From the NCBI RefSeq assembly GCF_001514265.1, contig NZ_KQ948989.1:248001-312000 (forward strand): a stretch of 64,000 nt of DNA, read 5' to 3'. The notes beneath the pieces are model-generated. The model did not search any database. It was not told the DNA's origin and was given only the letters and a program-made list of their open reading frames with translations. The translations under genes and the position numbers were made by a program. Source of the stretch: Streptomyces resistomycificus. Lineage in GTDB: Bacteria > Actinomycetota > Actinomycetes > Streptomycetales > Streptomycetaceae. Shown here piece by piece: positions 8,764 through 18,137 of the stretch; position 1 is the first letter of the stretch, and each line of letters begins with the position of its first letter.

Positions 8764-10278
8764 TCAGCCGTCGAGAGGCTCGTAGTCGAACCAGTCGAAG
8801 TGGACGGTGCCAGCCGCGGCGTACATGCCGATGACCCGGCCCGTGAAGCCGCCGGCGACCTCGGTCGACAGGTAGCGGCCGTCGAGGGACGCGAGCTCGG
8901 TGAACGTGCCGTCGGGCTCCTCGACGCCGAGGGAGACGACGTCGGGTCCGGTGCACGGGCCGTGCGGAGGCGGCGGCTGCGTGATCGTGACGGCGAGGAC
9001 CACCGGCCCGGCGGGCACGGGGTGTGCGGCCACGACCGTGCGCAGGGAACCGACGCGCGCGATCACCCGCACCTCGGTGCCGGAGGCCTCGATCGCGTAG
9101 TGGTGCCGCTCGTCGAGCCGGACGGCGAGGCCGCCGTCCCCCTCCCCGGCATCGACCAGAGTGCGCGCCCGGCACGACAGATGCTGCTGGCGCCGGCCGG
9201 TGAACACCACGTCGGGCTCGTCCAGGGAGCCGCCCCTCGCGCGGAGCGTCAGCCATCCGGGGCGTTCCTTGGTGGTGCAGTGTTCGGCGGGCCGGTCGCG
9301 CAGGGAGATCCAGGACGGGCGCAGTTCGGCGAGCTCGAAGTCGTCCCGGTGCTCCTCGACCGGGCCGGGGAAGAGCGGCCACGGGAGCTCGGGCAGGTCC
9401 AGGGCGACCTCGCCGACGACCGGCCAGTCGTCCACCCAGGTCACGGGGGCCAGGAAGGTCTCCCGGCCGAGCACGTGCCAGCCCGGGGTGCCGCCGCCCG
9501 GTCGTACGCCGAGCAGCACCATCCACCAGGAGCCGTCGGGGCCTTGGACCAGGTCGGCGTGCCCGGTGTTCTGGACGGGATGGTCGGTGCCGCGGTGGGT
9601 GAGGATCGGGTTGGCCGGGCACGGCTCGAACGGGCCGGCGGGCGTAAGGCCGCGGGCGATCGAGACACCGTGGCCGCGCTCGGTGCCGCCCTCGGCGATC
9701 AGCAGGTACCAGTAGTCGCCGATCCGGTAGAGGTGCGGCGCCTCCGGGGCCTTGGCGCCGGGCCCGCCGGACCAGAGCCTGTGCGGTGTCCCGTACGTCT
9801 GCCCGGTGGACGGGTCGAGACGGACCTGCGACACCCCGGCGACCGTGCACCAGCAGGTGCCGTCCTCGTCCCAGACCAGGTCGGGATCGATGCCGGGGAC
9901 CCCCGGCGCCCAGATGGGGTCCGACCAGGGTCCGGCGGGGTCGGTGGCCGTGACGACCAGGTTGCCGCCGCCCTCGCTGCAGTTGGTGACGATCAGCCAG
10001 AAGCGGCCGTCGTGGTGGCGCAGGGTGGGGGCGTAGATCCCGCCGGAGGACGGCATGGAGGCGGGCAGACGCAGTTGGTCCGGCCGGTCCAGGGCGTGGC
10101 CGATCTGCGTCCAGTGCACCAGGTCACGGCTGTGGAAGAGGGGCACCCCGGGGAAGTACTCGAAGCTGGAGCAGGCCAGGTAGTAGTCGTCGCCGACGCG
10201 GCAGACGCTGGGGTCGGGGTGGAAGCCGGGGAGCACGGGGTTGGCGAAGCGTCCGTCCGGCTGGCGCAGAGGGGGCAC
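8764..10278 (-). CDS. GH43 beta-xylosidase / alpha-L-arabinofuranosidase
   Basis: 504 residues from a GTG at 10278, preceded by AGAGGA at a spacing of about eight. An upstream ATG at 10434 was rejected because the operator palindrome would then be coding. The N-terminal five-bladed propeller carries FANPVLPGFHPDPSV (general base Asp), GIDPDLVWDEDG (pKa-modulating Asp) and KAPEAPHLY (general acid Glu). The C-terminal part (about 320-504) is the beta-sandwich seen in GH43 xylosidases. With no signal peptide it is cytoplasmic and would trim imported xylo- or arabino-oligosaccharides. It reads towards GH1/GH31 but is separated from them by about 450 bases and its own operators. Confidence 0.9.
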   Translation of the reverse strand: MPPLRQPDGRFANPVLPGFHPDPSVCRVGDDYYLACSSFEYFPGVPLFHSRDLVHWTQIGHALDRPDQLRLPASMPSSGGIYAPTLRHHDGRFWLIVTNCSEGGGNLVVTATDPAGPWSDPIWAPGVPGIDPDLVWDEDGTCWCTVAGVSQVRLDPSTGQTYGTPHRLWSGGPGAKAPEAPHLYRIGDYWYLLIAEGGTERGHGVSIARGLTPAGPFEPCPANPILTHRGTDHPVQNTGHADLVQGPDGSWWMVLLGVRPGGGTPGWHVLGRETFLAPVTWVDDWPVVGEVALDLPELPWPLFPGPVEEHRDDFELAELRPSWISLRDRPAEHCTTKERPGWLTLRARGGSLDEPDVVFTGRRQQHLSCRARTLVDAGEGDGGLAVRLDERHHYAIEASGTEVRVIARVGSLRTVVAAHPVPAGPVVLAVTITQPPPPHGPCTGPDVVSLGVEEPDGTFTELASLDGRYLSTEVAGGFTGRVIGMYAAAGTVHFDWFDYEPLDG

Positions 10279-10407
10279 CCGATAGGTCCTCTCGTCGGTT
10301 GGTGGTGCGGGCGTGGGGTGGTTCGGGCAGCGCCGGGGGCCGTGGGGGTGATGTGGAGCAGGACGGCGGACGGCGCGGTGGACGGGGTTGGTCAGGCTCA
10401 GGTCGCT

Positions 10408-10421
10408 GTCGAAGCGCTTCA
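10408..10421. promoter_or_regulatory. LacI-type operator palindrome 3 (GAAGCGCTTC)
   Basis: GTCGAAGCGCTTCA with the perfect core GAAGCGCTTC at 10411-10420, about 130 bases upstream of the GH43 start codon. Same palindrome as at 8359 and 8479, so the GH43 gene and the GH1-GH31 operon probably share one repressor. Confidence 0.75.
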
Positions 10422-10537
10422 CTTCCAGTCGCAAGTTAGCGGACCGGTTTCGTGTTGAACAAGGGTGTCTACCGCGAGATGCTTTCCATTACCGGCCCAC
10501 GGGTAGCCTGACAGCCGGATTGCTGCCGTTTGCCGCC

Positions 10538-10553
10538 GTCGAAGCGCTTCGAC
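10538..10553. promoter_or_regulatory. LacI-type operator palindrome 4 (16-bp perfect)
   Basis: GTCGAAGCGCTTCGAC is a perfect 16-base palindrome, the most symmetrical of the four copies. Its centre is 130 bases from copy 3, so GH43, like GH1-GH31, has a pair of sites. Confidence 0.75.
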
Positions 10554-10609
10554 AATCATGCCGACGCTGCCGACGCTGCCGACGCTGCCGAGGCCGCAGC
10601 CCGTCTACG

Positions 10610-12235
10610 TCAGTGGGTCCGCAGCACGTCGAGTGCCATGAGAGCCGCGTGGAGTTCGGTGCGCTGCTCGCCGGCCTCCAGGTCGCGGTCGAGGAGACGC
10701 TCGATGGTGCGCAGGCGTTGGTACATGGTTTCGCGGGAGAGGCCGCCCCGGCGTGCGGCGGTGGTCTTGTTGCCGGCCGCTTCGAGGTAGTGGCGCAGGG
10801 TCGTCAGCAGGTCGGTGCCGTGCTGGGTGTCGTGATCGATGAGTCGCCCGAGCTGCTGTTCGGCGTACTCCTGGATCCGGGTGTCCTCGCGCAGGGTGTA
10901 CAGCAGGCGGTGCAGGCCGATGTCGGACAGCTCGTGGAAGGACCGGTCCGGGGGGAGGGGCTGGCCGGGTGGGGTGGCCTCGGCGACGCGGGCCGCCTCG
11001 CGGAACGAGCGGGCGGTGTCGGAGAGGTCCGTGATCTCCGAGCCGACGCTCACCACGGCTCGCGGGGCCAGGCTCAGTGCGGTGCCGCAGATTCGTTCGA
11101 CGACGGGACGCCAGGGCTGGGAGGGGCGCAGAGCCAGCAGGATGCCGAGGCGGTCGGGGGCCAGCTCGCCGACGAGGGCCGAGACGCCCGCCGTCCGGAG
11201 CTCCTGGGACAGGCGGGTCTCGGCCTCGGTTCCTCCGCTGCCTGTGCGGAGGTCCACCAGGGTCGCGACGAACCGGCTGCGGTCGGTCGGCAGGCCCAGT
11301 GCGGCGCAGCGGGCGTGGGCGTCCTCGGCGGAGCGGTGGCGCTGGTCGACCAGGTCGCGCAGGGCGTTTCGGTGAGCGGTGCGTTCCCAGGGGGTGTGAT
11401 GGATGAGGCGGGCGACGGTCAGCGCCATCGCGGTCCTCTCCAGCACGGTGACGTGCTCCGGCCCGAAGGCGGGGCCGTCGGTGCGGGACGGGAGCATGAC
11501 CACACGGCCCCAGCGCTCACCCTGGTACTCGACGGGTGCGGTGAGCCAGCCCGCCGGGCCGCAGGTCGCCGTGTGGTCGTGGGCCCCGGTGGCTCTGGAG
11601 CGCTGTTCCCAACCGGTGAGTGCCTCCTCCACCGTGCCTCCGGACGGTTCGCAGACCAGTGCCTGGTGCGCCAGGTTCTCCAGGACGACCGTGCGACCGC
11701 ACATGTCCGCCGCCGCACGCACCACGTCCTCCGGGCCGGCACCGCGCAGGGTCAGGGCGGTGAACACCTCGTGGATGCGCTGGGTGCGGCGCATCGCGTC
11801 CGCCTGGTTGCCGAGCAGGAGGGCGTGCACGACCTGGGTGACCTCCAGGAAGTTGACGTCCTTGGCGAGCGTGACGAGGGGAAGGCCCCGCAGGCGGCAG
11901 GCGTCCACGAGTGCGTCCGGCGGGCGGTGATAGCGACGAACGAGTTCGATGACCAGCGCCGCGGCCCCGACGTCGGCGAGTTCGTCGACGTACCTGCGCA
12001 CGCCCGGCACGTCGTCCGGGAGTGGCATTCCCGTGGTCAGGACGAGTTCGCCGCCCTTGAGGAAGGACGCCGGGTCGGTCAGTTCGGTGATGTGGACCCA
12101 CCCGACCGGCCGCTCCAGGTGGGCCACACCGGTGACGACCTGGGGTTGTCCGGCGGCCAGCACGGGAAGGGCCAGGACGTCGGCGACGGTGAGCGCGCGG
12201 GTGGGCCCATGGCCGGCCGGGTGGTTGTCGTTCAC
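10610..12235 (-). CDS. PucR-family transcriptional regulator
   Basis: 541 residues. The GTG at 12235 follows GGAGAG and begins VNDNHPAGHGPTRALTVADVLALPVL, the usual start of the PucR N-terminal domain (about 15-145, including HITELTDPASFLKGGELVLTTG). A GGDEF-like middle domain follows, and the C-terminus has the PucR helix-turn-helix (LLTTLRHYLEAAGNKTTAARRGGLSRETMYQRLRTIE region, about 480-525). PucR-type regulators sense nitrogen-containing metabolites. It is divergent from gabT, with a shared gap of about 250 bases, so it most likely controls the gabT-dehydrogenase-gabD operon, as PucR relatives do for GABA or purine use elsewhere. Confidence 0.88.
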   Translation of the reverse strand: MNDNHPAGHGPTRALTVADVLALPVLAAGQPQVVTGVAHLERPVGWVHITELTDPASFLKGGELVLTTGMPLPDDVPGVRRYVDELADVGAAALVIELVRRYHRPPDALVDACRLRGLPLVTLAKDVNFLEVTQVVHALLLGNQADAMRRTQRIHEVFTALTLRGAGPEDVVRAAADMCGRTVVLENLAHQALVCEPSGGTVEEALTGWEQRSRATGAHDHTATCGPAGWLTAPVEYQGERWGRVVMLPSRTDGPAFGPEHVTVLERTAMALTVARLIHHTPWERTAHRNALRDLVDQRHRSAEDAHARCAALGLPTDRSRFVATLVDLRTGSGGTEAETRLSQELRTAGVSALVGELAPDRLGILLALRPSQPWRPVVERICGTALSLAPRAVVSVGSEITDLSDTARSFREAARVAEATPPGQPLPPDRSFHELSDIGLHRLLYTLREDTRIQEYAEQQLGRLIDHDTQHGTDLLTTLRHYLEAAGNKTTAARRGGLSRETMYQRLRTIERLLDRDLEAGEQRTELHAALMALDVLRTH

Positions 12236-12483
12236 GGTCTCTCCATGGGGTCCCTCGCTCGAGCACGGTTCAGCGCCCGGGAGTGTCCGGCCACTGTGAC
12301 AAGCGTGGCTGACCTGCGCAAGGGCGGTCCGTGAGCGATCGACACCCGGCATGCCCGTGATGAGGCTGACACAACGTCCGGATGTCGCGGCCCGACCGGA
12401 CAGATCGCACGTTGGTGCACCCCTGGTCCGCGGAGATGCTCGGGATACCGCAGCAGACCGAACACCGAGGCCGGGAGACGAAC

Positions 12484-13752
12484 ATGACCGCACTTTCGCC
12501 GCACCTTCGCCAGGCCACGCCCGTGGTGGCGGTCCGGGGCGAGGGCGTCCACCTCTTCGGCGAGGACGGCCGCCGCTACCTCGACTTCACCGCCGGCATC
12601 GGCGTCACCAGCACCGGGCACTGCCACCCGAAGGTCGTGGCGGCGGCGCAGGAGCAGGTGGGCACGCTCGTACACGGCCAGTACACGACCGTCATGCACC
12701 AGCCGCTGCGGCAGCTCGTCGAGAAGCTGGGCGACGTGCTGCCGACCGGGCTGGACAGCCTGTTCTTCACCAACTCCGGCAGCGAGGCGGTCGAGGCGGC
12801 GCTGCGGCTGGCCCGCCAGGCCACCGGCCGCCCCAACGTCATCGTCTGCCACGGCGGCTTCCACGGCCGTACGGTGGCCGCCGCCTCCATGACGACGTCC
12901 GGCATCCGCTTCCGGTCCGGCTTCTCCCCGCTGATGAGCGGTGTGGTCGTCACCCCGTTCCCGTCGGCCTATCGCTACGGCTGGGACGAGGAGACCGCGA
13001 CCCGCTTCGCTCTCCAGGAGCTCGACTACACCCTCCAGACGATCTCCTCGCCCGCCGACACGGCCGCGATCATCGTCGAGCCGGTGCTCGGGGAGGGCGG
13101 CTACGTGCCCGCCACCCGCGCGTTCATGGAAGGGCTGCGGGAGCGTGCGGACCGCCACGGCTTCCTCCTCATCCTGGACGAGGTGCAGACCGGTGTCGGC
13201 CGCACCGGCCGCTTCTGGGGTCACGACCACTTCGGCGTCACCCCGGACATCCTCGTCACCGCCAAGGGCCTGGCCAGCGGCTTCCCGCTGTCCGGCATCG
13301 CCGCCTCCGAGGAGCTGATGGCCAAGGCGTGGCCGGGCTCGCAGGGCGGCACGTACGGCGCCAACGCCGTGGCCTGCGCGGCGGCCGTCGCCACCCTCGA
13401 CGTCGTACGCGACGAGAAGCTCGTCGAGAACGCCGAGGCCATGGGCAAGCGGCTGCGGCACGGCCTGGAGGCGGTGGCCGACCGCACGCCGGGCATCGGT
13501 GACGTACGCGGCCTGGGTCTGATGCTGGCCACCGAGTTCGTCACCGAGGACGGCAGCCCCGACCCCGAGACCGCCGCCCGCGTGCAGCGCGCCGCGATCG
13601 ACGAGGGCCTGCTCCTGCTGCTGTGCGGCGCGTGGAACCAGGTCGTACGGATGATCCCGGCGCTCGTCATCGACGAGACGGCGGTGGACGAGGGCCTCCA
13701 GGCGTGGGCGACCGCGGTCGAGGCCGGCACATCGGGGGCGGCAGGGCGATGA
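12484..13752 (+). CDS. gabT: 4-aminobutyrate aminotransferase-like class III aminotransferase
   Basis: 422 residues. The ATG at 12484 follows GGGAGACGAAC; an in-frame upstream start at 12382 lacks such a site. Fold-type I PLP enzyme: FTNSGSEAVEAALRLAR (phosphate-binding region), ILDEVQTGVGRTG, and the PLP lysine in VTAKGLASGFPLSG. It transfers an amino group from GABA or a similar omega-amino acid to a 2-oxo acid, giving succinate semialdehyde. The gene overlaps the next by four bases (ATGA), and gabD follows that, so the three form a catabolic operon. Substrate choice within class III cannot be proved by sequence; gabD as a partner is the main argument. Confidence 0.85.
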   Translation: MTALSPHLRQATPVVAVRGEGVHLFGEDGRRYLDFTAGIGVTSTGHCHPKVVAAAQEQVGTLVHGQYTTVMHQPLRQLVEKLGDVLPTGLDSLFFTNSGSEAVEAALRLARQATGRPNVIVCHGGFHGRTVAAASMTTSGIRFRSGFSPLMSGVVVTPFPSAYRYGWDEETATRFALQELDYTLQTISSPADTAAIIVEPVLGEGGYVPATRAFMEGLRERADRHGFLLILDEVQTGVGRTGRFWGHDHFGVTPDILVTAKGLASGFPLSGIAASEELMAKAWPGSQGGTYGANAVACAAAVATLDVVRDEKLVENAEAMGKRLRHGLEAVADRTPGIGDVRGLGLMLATEFVTEDGSPDPETAARVQRAAIDEGLLLLLCGAWNQVVRMIPALVIDETAVDEGLQAWATAVEAGTSGAAGR

Positions 13753-16652
13753 CGGACACCACCACGGCCCTGGAGCCACTGGTCGCGCGGCTCACCGAGA
13801 CCGCTCCCGGCCTGCGGGTGGAGACCGGCCCGGGCTCCACCGGTACCTACGCCTACGACGCCTCCAACTACCGGGTTCCGCCGAGGGCCGTGGTGTTCCC
13901 CCGCAGCGCCGACGACGTGGTCGCGGTGGTGCGGGCCTGCCGGGAGGCGGGCGTGCCCGTCACCGCGCGCGGCGGCGGCACCAGCATGGCCGGCAACGCG
14001 GTCGGACCGGGTGTGGTCCTGGACTTCTCCCGGTACATGAACCGGATCCTGGACATCGACCCGGTGGCGCGCACCGCGCGGGTCGAGGCCGGGGTGATCC
14101 TGGACGCGCTGCGTGGCGCGACCGCCCTGCACGGGCTCACCTTCGGCCCCGACCCCTCCTCGCACAGCCGCTGCACTCTCGGCGGCATGATCGGCAACGA
14201 CGCCTGCGGAAACCGGTCCGTGCGGCACGGGCGTACCAGTACGCACATCGAGGCACTGGAGATCGTGACCGCCGACGGCGTGCGCGCCGTCGCCGACGGC
14301 AAAGGCCTGCGCGCGGCCGACCCGAACGACACGGACGCCGTCCGCCGGGTCGCCCGCCTCACAGCGGACATCCGAGGCCTGATCGACGCCAACCTGGCGC
14401 CGATCCGCACCGAGCTGGGCCGCGTGCCCCGTCAGGTCTCCGGCTACCAGCTGCACCACCTGCTGCCCGAACACGGCTTCGACATGGCCCGCGCCCTGGT
14501 GGGCACCGAGGGCTCCTGTGCGGTCGTCACCGCCGCGACGGTCCGCCTGGTGGCGACCGCACAGGCTTCCACCCTCCTGACGCTCGGCTACGACGACGTG
14601 GTCGACGCCGCCGAGGACGTCCCCGAGATCCTGCGCTGGAAACCCACCGCCGTGGAGGGCATGGACGAGGCCATCGTCGCCACCATGCGCGCCCGCCGTG
14701 GCCCGGACTCCGTGACGGGACTGCCCGAGGGGCGGGCCTGGCTGTACGTCGAACTCGACGGTGACGACCAGACGGCGGTCGACGCCCGCGCCGCCGAACT
14801 GCTCGACGTGCTCAAGGCCCAGGGCCGGACGACCGGCGGACGGGTCGTGCGGAGCCCTGCCGAACGTCGTTCGCTGTGGCGGGTCCGTGAGGACGGGGCC
14901 GGGCTCGCCGCCCGCCTGGTGGACGGCGGGGAGTCGTGGCCGGGCTGGGAGGACGCGGCGGTCGCGCCCGAGGAGCTGGCCGCCTACCTGCGCGACTTCC
15001 GCAAGCTGCTGGCCTCCCACGGCCTGACCGGGGTGCTGTACGGCCACTTCGGCGCGGGCTGTGTCCACGTGCGCATCGACTTCGACCTCGCCACGGACGC
15101 CGGCCGGGCCGCGACCCGCCGCTTCCTCGGCGAGGCGGCCGCGCTCGTGGTCTCGCACGGCGGCTCGCTGTCGGGCGAGCACGGGGACGGGCGGGCACGC
15201 GGTGAGCTGCTGGAGGTCATGTACAGCCACCGGATGATCCGCACGTTCGCCGCCTTCAAGGAGATCTTCGACCCCGAGGGGCTGCTCAACCCCGGCGTCG
15301 TCGTGGCCCCGGCCCGACTCGACGCCGACCTCGCCCTGCACACGCCCTCCGAGGTGCTGCCCGTCGAGAGCCTCTTCTCCTTCCCCCACGACGAGGACGG
15401 CTTCGCCGGCGCGGTACGCCGCTGCGTCGGAGTCGGCCGCTGCCGCAGTGACGCGGGCGGCGTGATGTGTCCCAGCTACCGGGCCACCGGGGAGGAGACC
15501 GACTCCACCCGGGGCCGGGCCCGGCTGCTCCAGGAGATGGTGCGGGGCGACCTCGTCCAGGACGGCTGGCGCTCGACGGAGGTGCGCGACGCCCTCGACC
15601 TGTGCCTGTCCTGCAAGGCGTGCTCCAGCGACTGCCCGGTCGGCGTCGACATGGCCACGTACAAGGCGGAGTTCCTGCACCAGCACTACAAGGGCAGGAT
15701 CCGCCCCCGCTCCCACTACTCGCTGGGCTGGCTGCCGCTGACCTCGTCCCTCGCCGGATTCGCCGCCCGCCCGGTCAACGCGCTGCTGCGCGGACCGGTC
15801 GGCAAACTGCTCGCCCGGCTCGGCGGCGTGACCACGAAGCGCCGGATCCCGGCCTTCGCCTCCCGGCGCGCGCTCCGCCGGGCCCTGCGCGGGGCGAGGA
15901 CCGGCGAACCTGCGAAGGCCCTGCTCTTCGTCGACAGCTTCACCCGCGCCTTCCGCCCCGAGGTGGCGGGCGCCGCGAGCCGCGTGCTCGCCGACGCCGG
16001 CATCCCGTGCACGGCCGAGGACGGCCTGTGCTGCGGCCTGACCTGGGTCAGCACCGGCCAGCTGTCCACCGCCCGCCGCGTCATGGCCCGTACGGTCGCC
16101 CACCTCGACGACGGCGACGACCGGCCCATCATCGTGGCGGAACCCAGCTGCGCCGCAGCCCTCAAGCGTGACGTGCCCGAACTGCTCGGCACCGAGGCCG
16201 CCCGGCGCGTCGCGGCCCGCGTCCACACCTTCACCGGCGCCCTGACCGACCTGGCCGCGCCGGACTGGGCCCCGCCCGAGCTGCCGGACAACGTCGTCCT
16301 GCAGACCCACTGCCACGAGTACGCCACCTTCAAGGGCAGCCACCCCCGCGACCTGCTCGGCCGCCTGGGCGTGGAAAAGGTCGACGAGGCCGAGGGCTGC
16401 TGCGGACTCGCCGGGAACTTCGGCTTCGAGGAGCAGCACTACGACACCTCGATGGCCGTCGCCGACCTGGCTCTGAAGCCACGCCTCGACGGCATCGACG
16501 CCGTCGGCGGGGCCGGGCGGACGGTCGTCGTGGCCGACGGTTTCAGCTGTGCCACCCAGATCGACCACCTCGCCGGTGACCGGGGCATCCGGGCCCTGCA
16601 CCTCGCGGAGCTGCTCGACCCCACCGCCGATCAACCAGGAGGAACCCCATGA
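13749..16652 (+). CDS. FAD-linked oxidase / Fe-S protein (D-2-hydroxyacid dehydrogenase, GlcD-GlcF type fusion)
   Basis: 967 residues from the overlapping ATG at 13749. The N-terminal half is a PCMH-type FAD-binding domain (FPRSADDVVAVVRACREAGV, ARGGGTSMAGNAVGPGVVLD) plus the FAD-oxidase C domain ending in SLSGEHGDGRARGELL and LLNPGVVV. Then come two Fe-S motifs (CVGVGRCRSDAGGVMCPSYR; CLSCKACSSDCPVG) and two CCG motifs (GLCCGLTW, EGCCGLAGNFGFE) as in GlcF/GlpC. The architecture matches D-2-hydroxyglutarate or D-lactate dehydrogenases of actinobacteria that pass electrons to the respiratory chain. It lies between gabT and gabD with overlaps on both sides, so it should work in the same pathway; its substrate is not shown by sequence. 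Confidence 0.88.
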   Translation: MTDTTTALEPLVARLTETAPGLRVETGPGSTGTYAYDASNYRVPPRAVVFPRSADDVVAVVRACREAGVPVTARGGGTSMAGNAVGPGVVLDFSRYMNRILDIDPVARTARVEAGVILDALRGATALHGLTFGPDPSSHSRCTLGGMIGNDACGNRSVRHGRTSTHIEALEIVTADGVRAVADGKGLRAADPNDTDAVRRVARLTADIRGLIDANLAPIRTELGRVPRQVSGYQLHHLLPEHGFDMARALVGTEGSCAVVTAATVRLVATAQASTLLTLGYDDVVDAAEDVPEILRWKPTAVEGMDEAIVATMRARRGPDSVTGLPEGRAWLYVELDGDDQTAVDARAAELLDVLKAQGRTTGGRVVRSPAERRSLWRVREDGAGLAARLVDGGESWPGWEDAAVAPEELAAYLRDFRKLLASHGLTGVLYGHFGAGCVHVRIDFDLATDAGRAATRRFLGEAAALVVSHGGSLSGEHGDGRARGELLEVMYSHRMIRTFAAFKEIFDPEGLLNPGVVVAPARLDADLALHTPSEVLPVESLFSFPHDEDGFAGAVRRCVGVGRCRSDAGGVMCPSYRATGEETDSTRGRARLLQEMVRGDLVQDGWRSTEVRDALDLCLSCKACSSDCPVGVDMATYKAEFLHQHYKGRIRPRSHYSLGWLPLTSSLAGFAARPVNALLRGPVGKLLARLGGVTTKRRIPAFASRRALRRALRGARTGEPAKALLFVDSFTRAFRPEVAGAASRVLADAGIPCTAEDGLCCGLTWVSTGQLSTARRVMARTVAHLDDGDDRPIIVAEPSCAAALKRDVPELLGTEAARRVAARVHTFTGALTDLAAPDWAPPELPDNVVLQTHCHEYATFKGSHPRDLLGRLGVEKVDEAEGCCGLAGNFGFEEQHYDTSMAVADLALKPRLDGIDAVGGAGRTVVVADGFSCATQIDHLAGDRGIRALHLAELLDPTADQPGGTP

Positions 16653-18088
16653 CCGACACACCCACGCAGTTGTTCATCGGCGGTGCCTGGGCGGACGCCG
16701 CGGACGGCGCCACCATGCCCGTGGACGACCCCGCGACCGGTGAGATCATCGCCCACGTCGCCGACGCCGGCGCCAAGGACGCCCAGCGTGCGGAGGAGGC
16801 GGCCGTTCAGGCGCAGGAGGAGTGGGCCCGTACGGCGCCCCGGGTCCGCAGCGAGATCCTGCGCCGGGCGTACGAGATCGTCGTCGAGCGCACCGACGAG
16901 CTGGCCCACCTGATGACGGCCGAGATGGGCAAGCCCCTGGCCGAGGCCAGGGGAGAGGTGGCGTACGCGGCCGAGTTCTTCCGCTGGTTCTCGGAGGAGG
17001 CCGTGCGTGTCGAAGGCGGCCACGGCGTCCTGCCCGACGGCCGCAACCGCATGCTGCTCTCCCGCCGCCCGGTCGGCCCCTGTCTGCTGATCACCCCGTG
17101 GAACTTCCCGCTGGCCATGGGCACGCGCAAGATCGGCCCGGCGATCGCCGCCGGCTGCACGATGATCCTCAAGCCGGCCCCGCAGACCCCTCTGTCCAGC
17201 CTGGCCCTCGCCGCGATCCTCAAGGAGGCCGGGTTGCCGGACGGTGTGCTCAACGTCGTCACCACCTCCCGTGCGGGGGAGGTGTGCGAACCGCTCCTGC
17301 GCGGCGGGCGGATACGCAAGCTCTCCTTCACCGGCTCCACCAACGTCGGACGCCTGCTGCTCGCCCAGAGCGCGGAGGCGGTCGTGCGGACCTCGATGGA
17401 GCTGGGCGGGAACGCGCCGTTCATCGTCTTCGAGGACGCCGACCTGGACAAGGCGGTCGACGGCGCGATGGTCGCCAAGATGCGCAACATGGGCGAGGCG
17501 TGCACCGCCGCCAACCGCTTCTTCGTGCACAGTTCCGTGGCGGAGGAGTTCGGGCGGCGCCTGGCCGAGCGCATGGGTGCGCTGGTCGTGGGGCCCGGCA
17601 CCCGGGACGGCGTCGACGTCGGCCCGCTGATCGACAGGGTCGGACGGGCCAAGGTCGAGGATCTGGTGGCCGACGCGGTGGAGCGCGGCGCCCGGGTACT
17701 CGTCGGCGGCCGTACGCCCGAGGGGCCGGGCTGTTTCTACCCGCCGACCGTACTCACGGACGTCGACCCCGGCAGCCGCCTGATGGACACGGAGATCTTC
17801 GGCCCGGTCGCGGCGATCCTCACCTTCGACGACGAGGACGAGGTGATCCGCCGGGCCAACGACACCCCCTGGGGCCTCGTCGGCTATGTCTTCACCGAGG
17901 GCCTGGACCGCGCCCTGCGGGTCAGCGAGCGCCTGGAGGTCGGCATGGTCGGCCTCAACACCGGCCTCGTCTCCAACCCGGCCGCCCCCTTCGGCGGTGT
18001 CAAGCAGTCCGGGCTCGGCCGCGAGGGCGGCCGGGTCGGTCTCGACGAGTTCCTGGAGTACCAGTACCTCGCGGTGCCTGTGCGATGA
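16649..18088 (+). CDS. gabD: Succinate-semialdehyde dehydrogenase
   Basis: 479 residues; the start overlaps the previous stop (ATGA at 16649-16652) and AGGAGG precedes it. It is a full-length NAD(P)-dependent aldehyde dehydrogenase: PWNFPLAMGTRKIGPAIAAG (cofactor site), KPAPQTPLSSLA, the catalytic Glu in MELGGNAPFIVFEDAD and the catalytic Cys in MGEACTAANR, with FGGVKQSGLGREGG at the C-terminus. The SSADH-like motifs and the gabT partner suggest oxidation of succinate semialdehyde to succinate, completing a GABA shunt into the TCA cycle. Other short omega-oxo acids are possible substrates. Confidence 0.88.
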   Translation: MTDTPTQLFIGGAWADAADGATMPVDDPATGEIIAHVADAGAKDAQRAEEAAVQAQEEWARTAPRVRSEILRRAYEIVVERTDELAHLMTAEMGKPLAEARGEVAYAAEFFRWFSEEAVRVEGGHGVLPDGRNRMLLSRRPVGPCLLITPWNFPLAMGTRKIGPAIAAGCTMILKPAPQTPLSSLALAAILKEAGLPDGVLNVVTTSRAGEVCEPLLRGGRIRKLSFTGSTNVGRLLLAQSAEAVVRTSMELGGNAPFIVFEDADLDKAVDGAMVAKMRNMGEACTAANRFFVHSSVAEEFGRRLAERMGALVVGPGTRDGVDVGPLIDRVGRAKVEDLVADAVERGARVLVGGRTPEGPGCFYPPTVLTDVDPGSRLMDTEIFGPVAAILTFDDEDEVIRRANDTPWGLVGYVFTEGLDRALRVSERLEVGMVGLNTGLVSNPAAPFGGVKQSGLGREGGRVGLDEFLEYQYLAVPVR

Positions 18089-18137
18089 CGGCGGTCCTGC
18101 CCTGACCTACGCCGCGTCGCGCACCGCGCGGGCCACG

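Larger units (their letters stand above)
10279..10609. other. Promoter region of GH43 with two operators
   Basis: 331 bases between the GH43 start and the 3' end of the PucR-type gene. It holds two LacI-type palindromes (10411 and 10541) and a short period-9 run, CGACGCTGC three times at about 10562-10588. No coding sequence is supported. Confidence 0.7.

Noticed and set aside
8515..8785. Small + strand ORFs after operator 2
   Set aside because: Arg/Ala/Gly-rich shadow composition and no conserved motif; one runs into the GH43 3' end on the other strand.
10279..10434. ATG at 10434 as GH43 start
   Set aside because: It would translate the LacI-type palindrome and adds 52 residues with no match; the GTG at 10278 has a good ribosome binding site.
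12382..12483. Longer gabT start at 12382
   Set aside because: The extra residues are not seen in the family and there is no ribosome binding site; 12484 has one.
13221..16661. A 1146-codon open frame on the - strand
   Set aside because: It is antisense to gabT and the FAD/Fe-S dehydrogenase, has Gly/Ala/Arg/His-rich shadow composition, and shows no domain. High G+C third positions keep antisense frames open.
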